Shown: positions 1-5,416 of the stretch, piece after piece | Position numbering within the stretch: the first letter of the stretch is position 1 | How the letters are laid out: each line of letters starts with the position of its first letter | Assembly: GCA_017411905.1 (NCBI GenBank) | Contig: JAFQPB010000019.1 | Location: 1 to 6,047, forward strand | DNA: 6,047 nt | Direction: 5' to 3' | DNA from: Oscillospiraceae bacterium | GTDB lineage: Bacteria; Bacillota_A; Clostridia; Oscillospirales; Oscillospiraceae | Translations under genes and position numbers: made by a program | The notes under the pieces: generated by a model | What the model saw: only the letters and a program-made list of their open reading frames with translations | What the model was told of the DNA's origin: nothing | Database searches by the model: none

Positions 1-1200
1 GTTTTGCAGAGCGCACAGCTTATCGAAACGGCGGTTTTTCTCCTCTTTCGGGGTGGGGTCTTCCATTTTGGCGGCAGGTGTGCCGATTCGGGGAGAGAAA
101 ATAAAGGTAAACAGAGAATCGTAACGCACCTTTTCAATAAGAGACAAGGTCTCCTCAAATTCTTCTTCCGTTTCGCCGGGGAAGCCTACAATTACGTCGG
201 AGGTCAGCACCAAATCTGGCATAACGGATTTGGCATATTCTACGAGGGATAGATATTTTTCTCTGTCATAGTGGCGATTCATAGCCTTTAGCACACGGGA
301 AGAACCGGATTGGAAGGGGAGGTGAAGCTGTTTCGCGATCTTCGGCTCGGCAGCCATCGTATCAAAGAGCTTTTTGCCTGCATCCCGGGGGTGGCTTGTC
401 ATAAAGCGGATGAGGAAATCACCGGGGATGGCGGCGATCTGCCCCAAAAGATCGGAAAAATCTACACCGGCATCCAAATCTTTACCGTAGGAGTTGACGT
501 TTTGTCCCAAAAGGGTAATTTCCTTTGCACCTGCGGCGATCACGTCCCGGCATTCCTGCAAAATATCCTCCGGGCGGCGGCTCCGCTCCCGGCCACGGAC
601 ATAGGGGACGATACAATAGGTGCAGAAATTGTTACAGCCGTACATAATGGAGACCCAAGCCTTTAATGTATTATCCCGTGCTTGGGGAATGCCTTCGGCA
701 ATAGAGCCGGCCTCGTCCTCTACAAAGAAAACACGCTTTTTGCTGGTGAGCACCCGGTGCAGCAGCTCCGGGAAACGCCACAGATGGTGGGTGGAAAACA
801 CACCGTCCACGTGAGGATAACTGTTTTTGATGCGGTTTACTACCGCTTCCTCGCCCGCCATACAGCCGCAGAGGAAAATTTTCTGCCGGGGATGGCGGCG
901 TTTCGTGTGGCTCAGCGCACCTAAGTTACCAAAAACCCGCTGCTCGGCGTGCTCCCGGATGGCGCAGGTGTTCATTACCACCACGTCAGCACCCTCGGGA
1001 GAGCCGGTAATCATATAACCGGAAGCGATCAGCATACCCCGAATCTTTTCGGAGTCAGCCTCATTTTGCTGACAGCCGTAGGTCTCGACATAGGCGGTGG
1101 GTTCAAAGACCTCAGTTTGCCAATAAGCGGCGATTTTTTCACAGAAAGCCTTCTGCGTATTGAGTTGTTCCTTGGAAATAACGGAAGTCTTTCCGGTCAT
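1..1200 (-). CDS. miaB: MiaB, tRNA-2-methylthio-N6-dimethylallyladenosine synthase (C-terminus cut by window edge)
   Basis: Radical-SAM methylthiotransferase that converts i6A37 to ms2i6A37 in tRNAs reading UNN codons, in the cytosol, using two 4Fe-4S clusters. The frame is open from ATG at 1200 to base 1, giving 400 residues. The N-terminal cluster-binding domain carries Cys43 (YGCQQNEADS), Cys79 (NTCAIREHAEQRVFGNLG) and Cys113 (CGCMAG). The radical-SAM motif CxxxCxxC is Cys189/193/196 inside GCNNFCTYCIVPYVRGRE. LLGQNVNSYG (231-240), FMTSHPRD (266-273), LHLPFQSGS (292-300) and DVIVGFPGETEEEF (335-348) follow. The NTCAIREHAEQRVFGN block favours MiaB over the relatives RimO and MtaB. About 40-60 C-terminal residues, mostly the TRAM RNA-binding domain, lie outside the window. 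The start is supported by AAGGAG at 1209-1214. It is divergent from the foldase gene and has its own promoter. Confidence 0.97.
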   Translation of the reverse strand, partial: MTGKTSVISKEQLNTQKAFCEKIAAYWQTEVFEPTAYVETYGCQQNEADSEKIRGMLIASGYMITGSPEGADVVVMNTCAIREHAEQRVFGNLGALSHTKRRHPRQKIFLCGCMAGEEAVVNRIKNSYPHVDGVFSTHHLWRFPELLHRVLTSKKRVFFVEDEAGSIAEGIPQARDNTLKAWVSIMYGCNNFCTYCIVPYVRGRERSRRPEDILQECRDVIAAGAKEITLLGQNVNSYGKDLDAGVDFSDLLGQIAAIPGDFLIRFMTSHPRDAGKKLFDTMAAEPKIAKQLHLPFQSGSSRVLKAMNRHYDREKYLSLVEYAKSVMPDLVLTSDVIVGFPGETEEEFEETLSLIEKVRYDSLFTFIFSPRIGTPAAKMEDPTPKEEKNRRFDKLCALQN

Positions 1201-1208
1201 AGATATTT

Positions 1209-1214
1209 CTCCTT
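1209..1214 (-). promoter_or_regulatory. Ribosome binding site of miaB
   Basis: AAGGAG on the minus strand, 8 nt before the ATG at 1200. It fixes the miaB start. Confidence 0.85.
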
Positions 1215-1238
1215 GTGACGATACTGTTCTAACAATAT

Positions 1239-1267
1239 ATTATAGCATTTTTGCGTACATTTTGCAA
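1239..1267 (-). promoter_or_regulatory. Promoter of miaB (extended -10)
   Basis: On the minus strand the -35 is TTGCAA (1267-1262), the spacer is exactly 17 bp, and the -10 is a perfect TATAAT (1244-1239) preceded by TGC, an extended -10. Transcription should start near 1232, leaving a leader of about 30 nt that carries the ribosome binding site. Confidence 0.8.
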
Positions 1268-1299
1268 GACTTTCCGGGTGGGAACATAAAAATGGTATA

Positions 1300-1315
1300 A
1301 AATTGTAAACAATTT
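1300..1315. promoter_or_regulatory. Perfect palindrome between divergent promoters, candidate operator
   Basis: AAATTGT-AA-ACAATTT is a perfect inverted repeat with 7-bp arms and a 2-bp centre. It sits between the miaB and foldase promoters, about 52 bp upstream of the predicted foldase transcription start. A further AATTGT half-site lies at 1329-1334, overlapping the foldase -35. The symmetry suits a dimeric regulator, but I cannot name one. AT-rich DNA also gives such palindromes by chance. Confidence 0.35.
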
Positions 1316-1324
1316 GGAAACTCC

Positions 1325-1353
1325 TTGCAATTGTGCTGTAAAAATGATAGACT
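1325..1353 (+). promoter_or_regulatory. Promoter of the parvulin foldase gene
   Basis: The -35 TTGCAA (1325-1330), 17-bp spacer and -10 TAGACT (1348-1353) preceded by TGA form an extended -10 promoter with 4/6 matches in each hexamer. The predicted start near 1360 leaves a leader of about 38 nt. The -35 is identical to that of the divergent miaB promoter. Confidence 0.6.
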
Positions 1354-1397
1354 GATAGAGACTAAAAGCCGTCTGGGGACGGGGAAATGAGGCAAGT

Positions 1398-2906
1398 ATG
1401 GACTTAGAAAAGCAAAATGATACCCTCGGGCAGGAGGAGAATCTTGCTGCGGAGGAAGTGACTTCGCAGGAGCCGGAGGAAGAAGCAGTTTTGATGGAGA
1501 CTGCCACCGACGGTGAGGCGATTTCGGAAGAAACTGAAGAAGAGACCGAGGAAGAGACCGAGGACGATGCTGAGAATGAGGACGGTGAGGAGCCGGACTT
1601 TGATACCCTTGCTTTCGGTGAGGCTGTAGATAAAAAGGCATTAAAGAAGGCGGAAAAGGAAAAAAAGAAGGCAGAAAAGCTGGCTAAAAAGGAAAATAAA
1701 GAGAAAAAGTCTAAGGGTCTGCCTGCGTGGGCGGCGGTCTGTATTTCTGTTTTGGCAGTAGCGGTTATTGTGCTGGGTACCCTCTTTGCGGTGGACTACT
1801 ATAAGAATAAGAGCCCCTTTAAGAGCTATACCGCCTCGGAGAAGAAGCTGATCGCGGCGCAAAATAAAGTGGTTGCTACTGCCGGTGAGTACGAGCTGAC
1901 CAATGCGGAGCTGCAGGTCTATTACTGGATTTATGTATACAATTTCTTGGATGAAAACAGCTATTATCTTTCCTATTTGGGGCTGGATTACACGCAGGAT
2001 TTTGCTACGCAGCAATGTTATTTTGACGAGACAAAATCTTGGCAGGAGTACTTCATTGCGGGAGCACTGTCCGCATGGCATCAGTATGCCATTCTCAGTG
2101 GTGCGGCCGCTGAGGAAGACTTTAAGCTTCCGGAAGATGAGCAGGAATATTTAGACAATCTCAAGACCACGATGGACGAGCAGGCAAAGCAGTACGGCTT
2201 TGAAGACGGCGAGGATATGGTAAAGAATGAGATGGGTGTCGGCGCAACATGGGATGCCTACCTCAAGTACAGCAATGAGACCTTTATCGGTATGGGCTAC
2301 TACAACAGCTTTGCTGAGAGCTTGGAGGTCACGGAGGAAGATATTCTTGCTTACTACGAGGAAAATAAGCAGCTTTTTGATGACAACGGCATTACAAAGG
2401 AAGATACAGACCGGGCTTGGTCCGGTGTCCGCCACATTCTCATTACACCTGTGACAAAGGATGCAGACGGCAACACTATCGAAACAGAGACGGCTTGGGC
2501 AACAGCACTTAAAAAGGCAGAGGATATTCTGGAACTCTACAAGGAGAATGCCGGTGGCAAGATCGACGAGGAGGCCTTTGCGGCCTTGGTCAAGGACAAT
2601 ACCGATGATACCGGCTCCAAGGAAAATGGCGGCTTGTATGAACAGTTCTTTGAAGGCGAGATGGTGGAGGAATTTGAGGCGTGGAGCTTCGATGCTGCCC
2701 GTCAGTACGGCGATACCGGCATTGTAAAGACTACCTACGGCTACCACATTATGTTCTATGTGGGCGGTGAGGCAGCTTGGCGTTACTATAGCGATGCCTC
2801 TATCCGCAGCGAAAAGTGCAAGGAGCTGCTGGACAGCCTCAAGGAAGCAACACCGCTGGAGACCAACTACAAAAACATCTTGGTCAGTCACGTAGATTTG
2901 GGCTGA
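1398..2906 (+). CDS. Membrane-anchored PrsA/SurA-like parvulin peptidyl-prolyl isomerase
   Basis: Extracytoplasmic foldase of 502 residues that probably assists folding of exported proteins by proline cis-trans isomerisation. Residues 1-70 are very acidic, including the EET/EEET repeat at 44-55. Residues 79-106 are lysine-rich. One membrane span covers about 109-132 (core AAVCISVLAVAVIVLGTLF). The rest should be outside the cell. Residues 150-320 form a SurA_N-like helical chaperone region. The parvulin domain spans about 341-456: RHILI with His346, GGLYEQFFEGEMVEEFE at 411-427, and TTYGYHIMF with His450. There is no lipobox, so it is a signal-anchor protein and not a lipoprotein as in Bacillus PrsA. 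ATG1398 follows GAGG at 1389-1392; the nearby ATG at 1387 is out of frame. It is a single-gene unit with its own promoter and terminator. The parvulin assignment is firm; the physiological clients are unknown. Confidence 0.93.
   Translation: MDLEKQNDTLGQEENLAAEEVTSQEPEEEAVLMETATDGEAISEETEEETEEETEDDAENEDGEEPDFDTLAFGEAVDKKALKKAEKEKKKAEKLAKKENKEKKSKGLPAWAAVCISVLAVAVIVLGTLFAVDYYKNKSPFKSYTASEKKLIAAQNKVVATAGEYELTNAELQVYYWIYVYNFLDENSYYLSYLGLDYTQDFATQQCYFDETKSWQEYFIAGALSAWHQYAILSGAAAEEDFKLPEDEQEYLDNLKTTMDEQAKQYGFEDGEDMVKNEMGVGATWDAYLKYSNETFIGMGYYNSFAESLEVTEEDILAYYEENKQLFDDNGITKEDTDRAWSGVRHILITPVTKDADGNTIETETAWATALKKAEDILELYKENAGGKIDEEAFAALVKDNTDDTGSKENGGLYEQFFEGEMVEEFEAWSFDAARQYGDTGIVKTTYGYHIMFYVGGEAAWRYYSDASIRSEKCKELLDSLKEATPLETNYKNILVSHVDLG
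1527..1562 (+). repeat. Three tandem 12-bp units coding E-E-T-E
   Basis: The units at 1539-1550 and 1551-1562 are identical (GAAGAGACCGAG), and 1527-1538 is a diverged copy (GAAGAAACTGAA). All are in frame inside the acidic cytoplasmic tail of the foldase. Slippage there could change tail length without shifting frame. Confidence 0.8.
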
Positions 2907-2916
2907 TTTTATAAGC

Positions 2917-2954
2917 AAACACCGCAAAGCGAACGAACGCTTTGCGGTGTTTTT
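2917..2954 (+). terminator. Rho-independent terminator of the foldase gene, possibly bidirectional
   Basis: A 13-bp perfect stem (2919-2931 with 2938-2950, left arm ACACCGCAAAGCG) with a 6-nt loop AACGAA is followed by T2950-2954. It begins about 10 nt after the foldase stop. On the minus strand the same hairpin follows the 93-aa gene, with the weaker tract TTTGCTTAT, so it may stop both convergent transcripts. Confidence 0.92.
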
Positions 2955-3234
2955 ACATAAAAAGATAAAAGGCGAGGGTAAGCAGGGCATTTCCTTTTTC
3001 TTCCTCGCTGTCACCTGCCATCAGCAGAAGCAAGAGAATGATGAATAAATCCCCGGTATCAAAGTTTTGGGGCAGTAGCTGCCGTAAAAAAGAGCCGATG
3101 CCGGCGATCTCCTTCCCGGGCGGTGGATAAGAGGGAGTCTGCGGCTGGGGAGGGGGATTGGGCTTTCGGGCAGGGTCAGGCATTTGATCCCGACGGTATG
3201 AACCGTCTGCCTGTGGGGTATAACGGTTATACAT
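2953..3234 (-). CDS. Unassigned 93-aa protein: polar/proline-rich N-terminus, hydrophobic C-terminus
   Basis: Family not recognised. Residues 1-22 are polar (MYNRYTPQADGSYRRDQ). Residues 23-40 are a proline-rich linker (NPPPQPQTPSYPPPG). Residues 46-60 (IGSFLRQLLPQNFDTGD) look helical. The C-terminus has two hydrophobic stretches (63-73 FIILLLLLMAG and 82-93) separated by the acidic DSEEEKGN turn, suggesting a membrane hairpin or self-association. It is the last gene of a three-gene minus-strand operon, 13 bp after the 115-aa gene. AGGTGA at 3239-3244 supports the ATG at 3234. The TAA at 2953-2955 lies within the T-tract of the convergent terminator. I recall similar short LLLLL-acidic-LLTLA endings in other Clostridia but cannot give a function. 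Confidence 0.75.
   Translation of the reverse strand: MYNRYTPQADGSYRRDQMPDPARKPNPPPQPQTPSYPPPGKEIAGIGSFLRQLLPQNFDTGDLFIILLLLLMAGDSEEEKGNALLTLAFYLFM
3147..3175 (+). other. G-quadruplex-type motif on the template strand of the 93-aa gene
   Basis: Five G-runs (3147-3150, 3152-3156, 3160-3162, 3168-3170, 3173-3175) are separated by loops of 1, 3, 5 and 2 nt, matching the G3+N1-7 rule. It lies opposite proline codons, so it may be only a by-product of CCN coding. The mRNA itself is C-rich there. Confidence 0.45.
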
Positions 3235-3247
3235 CCTTTCACCTGCC

Positions 3248-3595
3248 TTACTTAGAATTGCCGAACAGCTTGGTGGCGAGCCGTGCCATTTTAGCCGCCT
3301 GCATCGCTTTTTCCAGCTTTGTTACCCGGTTTTGGCTTATGTAAGGGCTCAGTGCCCGGAGCAGATGCTGCTGGTTTTTGTCCACACCGCCCTGCCCCAT
3401 CAGTCCCGAGAGTTTTTGGAGCATACCCGGGTCTAAGGCGGGAAGGGAAACCTCCGGCGTTGGGGGAGGGGGCGGCGTGTTTTTGGGCGGTGGATTTTCC
3501 GGGGGAGGGGCGAAATTTTGCGCCATAGCCATAATTTGCTGCATCATTTGTGGGTTGCTGAGTACAGCATTGAGCTGATCTTCCAGACCTGCCAT
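3248..3595 (-). CDS. Unassigned 115-aa protein with central proline linker and basic helical C-terminus
   Basis: Family not recognised. Residues 1-28 are predicted helical and rich in Q and M (LNAVLSNPQMMQQIMAMAQ). Residues 29-48 are a proline linker of low complexity. Residues 52-70 hold a second helical patch (PGMLQKLSGLMGQGG). Residues 74-114 form a basic amphipathic region (LLRALSPYISQNRVTKLEKAMQAAKMARL). There is no signal peptide or clear membrane span, so it is probably cytosolic. It is the middle gene of the operon: its ATG at 3595 is only 3 nt after the TAG of the 74-aa gene, with GGGGA within the end of that gene as ribosome binding site, so translational coupling is likely. The Pro-rich linker looks like a flexible tether between two interaction helices (inference). 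Confidence 0.82.
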   Translation of the reverse strand: MAGLEDQLNAVLSNPQMMQQIMAMAQNFAPPPENPPPKNTPPPPPTPEVSLPALDPGMLQKLSGLMGQGGVDKNQQHLLRALSPYISQNRVTKLEKAMQAAKMARLATKLFGNSK

Positions 3596-3598
3596 AGG

Positions 3599-3823
3599 CT
3601 ATTTCCCCAACTCTTTTATGAGTGCTTGGGCTTGGGGAGAGGACAGAAGCTGCTGAAGCTGCGCCGCGGCATCCTGATAATTTCCCTGCTTTGCTTTTGC
3701 GATCACATCGCTCAGCATCTGCTGATCTGCCTGCTGTAAAAGCTGGGCAAACTCTTTGCCTGCGGGCGTTCCGGCAAGGCGTTTCGCCTCTTTCATAGAA
3801 AATTCCTGAGATTTTTTCTCCAT
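3599..3823 (-). CDS. Unassigned 74-aa glutamine-rich helical protein, first gene of the small operon
   Basis: Family not recognised. The 74 residues look entirely helical: MKEAKRLAGTPAGKEFAQLL (10-29), QQMLSDVIAKAKQGNYQDAA (34-53) and LQQLLSSPQAQALIKELGK (56-74). There is no signal peptide or membrane span. The open frame runs upstream to 4003, but ATG3823 is chosen because GGAGG (3831-3835) lies 7 nt before it. The longer version would run through the divergent promoter and antisense to the phosphoesterase start. The LSSPQ segment resembles LSNPQ at residues 12-16 of the next gene product. Upstream minus-strand DNA has -10-like TATTAT/TATAAC but no -35 I trust at normal spacing. Confidence 0.82.
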   Translation of the reverse strand: MEKKSQEFSMKEAKRLAGTPAGKEFAQLLQQADQQMLSDVIAKAKQGNYQDAAAQLQQLLSSPQAQALIKELGK

Positions 3824-3827
3824 TTTA

Positions 3828-3856
3828 TTGCCTCCAGTCAAAATGCCTGTTATAAT
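3828..3856 (+). promoter_or_regulatory. Promoter of the phosphoesterase-coaX operon
   Basis: The -35 TTGCCT (3828-3833), 17-bp spacer and -10 TATAAT (3851-3856) preceded by TGT form a strong extended -10 promoter. The start near 3863 leaves a leader of about 52 nt. The -35 overlaps the ribosome binding site (3831-3835) of the divergent 74-aa gene. This excludes the in-frame ATG at 3828 as the phosphoesterase start. Confidence 0.8.
3831..3835 (-). promoter_or_regulatory. Ribosome binding site deciding the start of the 74-aa gene
   Basis: GGAGG on the minus strand, 7 nt before the ATG at 3823. It selects this start over the longer upstream open frame. Confidence 0.8.
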
Positions 3857-3914
3857 ATACATTACGCAAGCGATTCGCATTATCAATATATGCATATGGG
3901 GAGGGGTTGGTGCA

Positions 3915-4415
3915 ATGGCGAGAATATTGGTTTTTTCCGATTCCCACGCAGGGCTCAGCTTTATGCGGCATTGCATAAAAAAGATACAGCCCGACGCTAT
4001 CATCCATTTGGGAGATTATTACGATGACGGGCAGACCGTCTCGGAGGAATTTCCGCACATCCCGTTCCACGCTGTGCCGGGCAACTGCGATAAATACAGG
4101 CTTCTGCGCCCGGTACCGGAGATCCTTTGCTATGATGTATGCGGCGTACGGCTTTTTATGACCCACGGCCATAAACATAACGTGAAAATCACTACGGGAT
4201 TACTTTTGGCAGATGCGGCGAGAAACAACGCAGCGGTGGCACTGTACGGACATACCCACAAAGCCGAGTGTAGGTGCCTGCCGGACGGAATGTGGCTATT
4301 AAATCCCGGTGCCTGCGGCTCCTTTGGTGGCAGTGCAGGCGTAATTGAAACCGAGCAGGGGAAGATAAATGCCTGCTACCTGATAAACAGTATGAATTTG
4401 GAGGAAATGATATGA
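3915..4415 (+). CDS. YfcE/MJ0936-family metallophosphoesterase
   Basis: Cytosolic calcineurin-like phosphoesterase of 166 residues, the usual size for the YfcE/MJ0936 family, which hydrolyses phosphodiesters with two bound metal ions such as Mn2+. The motifs are complete and in order: FSDSH (Asp9, His11), HLGDYYDD (Asp34), PGNCD (Asn57, Asp59), MTHGH (His84, His86) and YGHTH (His113, His115), then LLNPGACGSFGG (128-139). The natural substrate is unknown. The start is ATG3915, with GGAGGGG from 3900 in front. The in-frame ATG at 3828 lies inside the promoter -35 and would add 29 unrelated hydrophobic residues. It overlaps coaX by 4 bp, so the two form an operon and are probably translationally coupled. 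Confidence 0.95.
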   Translation: MARILVFSDSHAGLSFMRHCIKKIQPDAIIHLGDYYDDGQTVSEEFPHIPFHAVPGNCDKYRLLRPVPEILCYDVCGVRLFMTHGHKHNVKITTGLLLADAARNNAAVALYGHTHKAECRCLPDGMWLLNPGACGSFGGSAGVIETEQGKINACYLINSMNLEEMI

Positions 4416-5188
4416 TTCTGACAGTAGATATTGGGAATTCCAACATCGTCATCGGCGGCGTGCGGGAGGACGAAATTTTATTTGAAGCAAGACTGCGCAC
4501 CGAGGCCACCAAGACCTCGGATGAGTACTGCTTAGATGTAAAAAGCCTGATGGAGGTTTATGGGGTAGACCCGGCACAGGTGGAGGGCGCGATCATCGCT
4601 TCTGTTGTGCCGCAGGTACTCAACTCTTTCCAGACTGCGATTAAAAAGCTCACTGGAAAAACCGCGCTGGTGGTAGGCCCCGGCCTGAAAACCGGACTGA
4701 ATATTTTGCTGGAAAATCCCGGCCAAACCGGTGCGGATTTAGTCGTAGGCAGTGTGGCGGCCCTGCGGGCGTATGAGCCACCGCTAACCGTTATTGATAT
4801 GGGCACAGCGACCACTGTTTCCGTATTGGATAAAAATGGTGCGTATATCGGTGGCGCGATCATTCCCGGCGTGAAAATCTCAATGGACGCGCTGACAGAC
4901 CGGACGGCACTTTTGCCCGGCTTGCAGCTTGACCAGCCCAAGCGCGCCATTGGACGCAACACGGTAGACGCGATGCGCTCGGGCATTATGATGGGTACGG
5001 CCTGTATGCTTGATGGAATCATTGCGCGTATGGAGGAGGAGCTTGGCTATCAGACCAAGGTGATCGCCACCGGCGGTATTGCGAAATTTATTATTCCTCT
5101 TTGTCACAGAGAGATGGTTTATGATAAGGATCTGCTGACAAAGGGTCTTGTTGCACTCTATAAGGAGAATATTAAACGAAAAGGGTAA
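4412..5188 (+). CDS. coaX: Type III pantothenate kinase CoaX
   Basis: It phosphorylates pantothenate to 4'-phosphopantothenate, the first step of coenzyme A synthesis, as a cytosolic ASKHA-fold enzyme. Type III enzymes typically need a monovalent cation and are not feedback-inhibited by CoA. It has 258 residues, full family length. Visible motifs are DIGNSN (6-11, phosphate-binding Asp6), GQTGAD (104-109, Asp109 aligning with the catalytic Asp), VIDMGTATT (127-135), IGGAIIPGVKIS (146-157), RTALLPG (164-170), and ATGGIAK (219-225). The family consensus GADR reads GADL here. Its ATG overlaps the phosphoesterase stop (ATGA, 4412-4415), with GGAGG at 4400-4404. The 3' end overlaps the opposing 54-aa gene by 17 bp, and no terminator is visible just downstream. 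Confidence 0.96.
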   Translation: MILTVDIGNSNIVIGGVREDEILFEARLRTEATKTSDEYCLDVKSLMEVYGVDPAQVEGAIIASVVPQVLNSFQTAIKKLTGKTALVVGPGLKTGLNILLENPGQTGADLVVGSVAALRAYEPPLTVIDMGTATTVSVLDKNGAYIGGAIIPGVKISMDALTDRTALLPGLQLDQPKRAIGRNTVDAMRSGIMMGTACMLDGIIARMEEELGYQTKVIATGGIAKFIIPLCHREMVYDKDLLTKGLVALYKENIKRKG

Positions 5189-5336
5189 GGAAAACCGCAC
5201 AGGCGGCAACCCCGGCGCAAATGGCGAGGATCAGCAGGTGATCGATGAGCTTGCCCAAAACCTGACGGCGGGTAGCCGCGTTGGGGCAGGGCGCTGCGGG
5301 ACGGTCAAGGTAACGGCAAATGGCAGTTGTTAACAT
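5172..5336 (-). CDS. Small single-span membrane protein candidate (54 aa)
   Basis: Family not recognised. The 54 residues have a short cytoplasmic N-terminus (MLTTAICRYLDRPAAPCPN), a basic patch (TRRQVLGK, 22-29) and one hydrophobic span at about 33-53 (HLLILAICAGVAACAVFLTLF). The basic residues before the span suggest N-in topology. Four cysteines are present. The frame stays open upstream to a TTG at 5405, but ATG5336 is chosen for the near-perfect AAGGAGG at 5345-5351, 8 nt ahead. The end runs 17 bp into coaX on the opposite strand. It could be a real small regulatory or membrane peptide. The main support is the ribosome binding site plus the hydrophobic span; the promoter is weak. Confidence 0.6.
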   Translation of the reverse strand: MLTTAICRYLDRPAAPCPNAATRRQVLGKLIDHLLILAICAGVAACAVFLTLFV

Positions 5337-5344
5337 AGGGATTT

Positions 5345-5351
5345 CCTCCTT
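5345..5351 (-). promoter_or_regulatory. Ribosome binding site of the 54-aa gene
   Basis: AAGGAGG on the minus strand, 8 nt from the ATG at 5336. It is the strongest Shine-Dalgarno match in the window and the main reason to believe this small gene. Confidence 0.75.
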
Positions 5352-5387
5352 TAAGTTTGTTTCTGCTGTTATTGTAAAGGAGAAATA

Positions 5388-5403
5388 GTCCGATAAACCG
5401 GAC
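5388..5403. promoter_or_regulatory. Short inverted repeat in the divergent spacer
   Basis: GTCCG-ATAAAC-CGGAC, with 5-bp arms, lies between the 54-aa gene and the 126-aa gene. ATTGT (5371-5375) and ACAAT (5402-5406) form a wider inverted pair around it. A -10-like TACAAT (5376-5371, minus) is nearby but has no good -35. Possible operator; weak. Confidence 0.25.
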
Positions 5404-5416
5404 AATAAAATGATCC

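Noticed and set aside
310..1218. Plus-strand open frames of 60-118 codons over the first 1.2 kb
   Set aside because: They are antisense to miaB, whose complete radical-SAM motifs on the minus strand account for the region, and none shows a domain.
1293..1301. TGGTATAAA as an extra extended -10 upstream of the foldase
   Set aside because: There is no -35 at 16-18 bp, and the promoter at 1325-1353 is better spaced.
1539..1562. Short tandem repeat considered as a CRISPR or mobile-element trace
   Set aside because: The units are 12 bp, contiguous, in frame and without spacers; this is low-complexity coding sequence.
2151..3014. 287-codon minus-strand frame
   Set aside because: It is antisense to the parvulin domain of the foldase and runs through the terminator. 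Its residues show no domain, and long antisense frames are expected opposite this codon usage.
3828..3914. 29-residue N-terminal extension of the phosphoesterase
   Set aside because: The ATG at 3828 lies in the -35 element, upstream of the predicted transcription start, and the family begins at the FSDSH strand.
3824..4003. Upstream extension of the 74-aa gene to 134 residues
   Set aside because: The extra part is antisense to the phosphoesterase start and crosses its promoter, while GGAGG at 3831-3835 marks ATG3823.
4558..5022. 154-codon minus-strand frame
   Set aside because: It is antisense to coaX, with no ribosome binding site and no recognisable domain.
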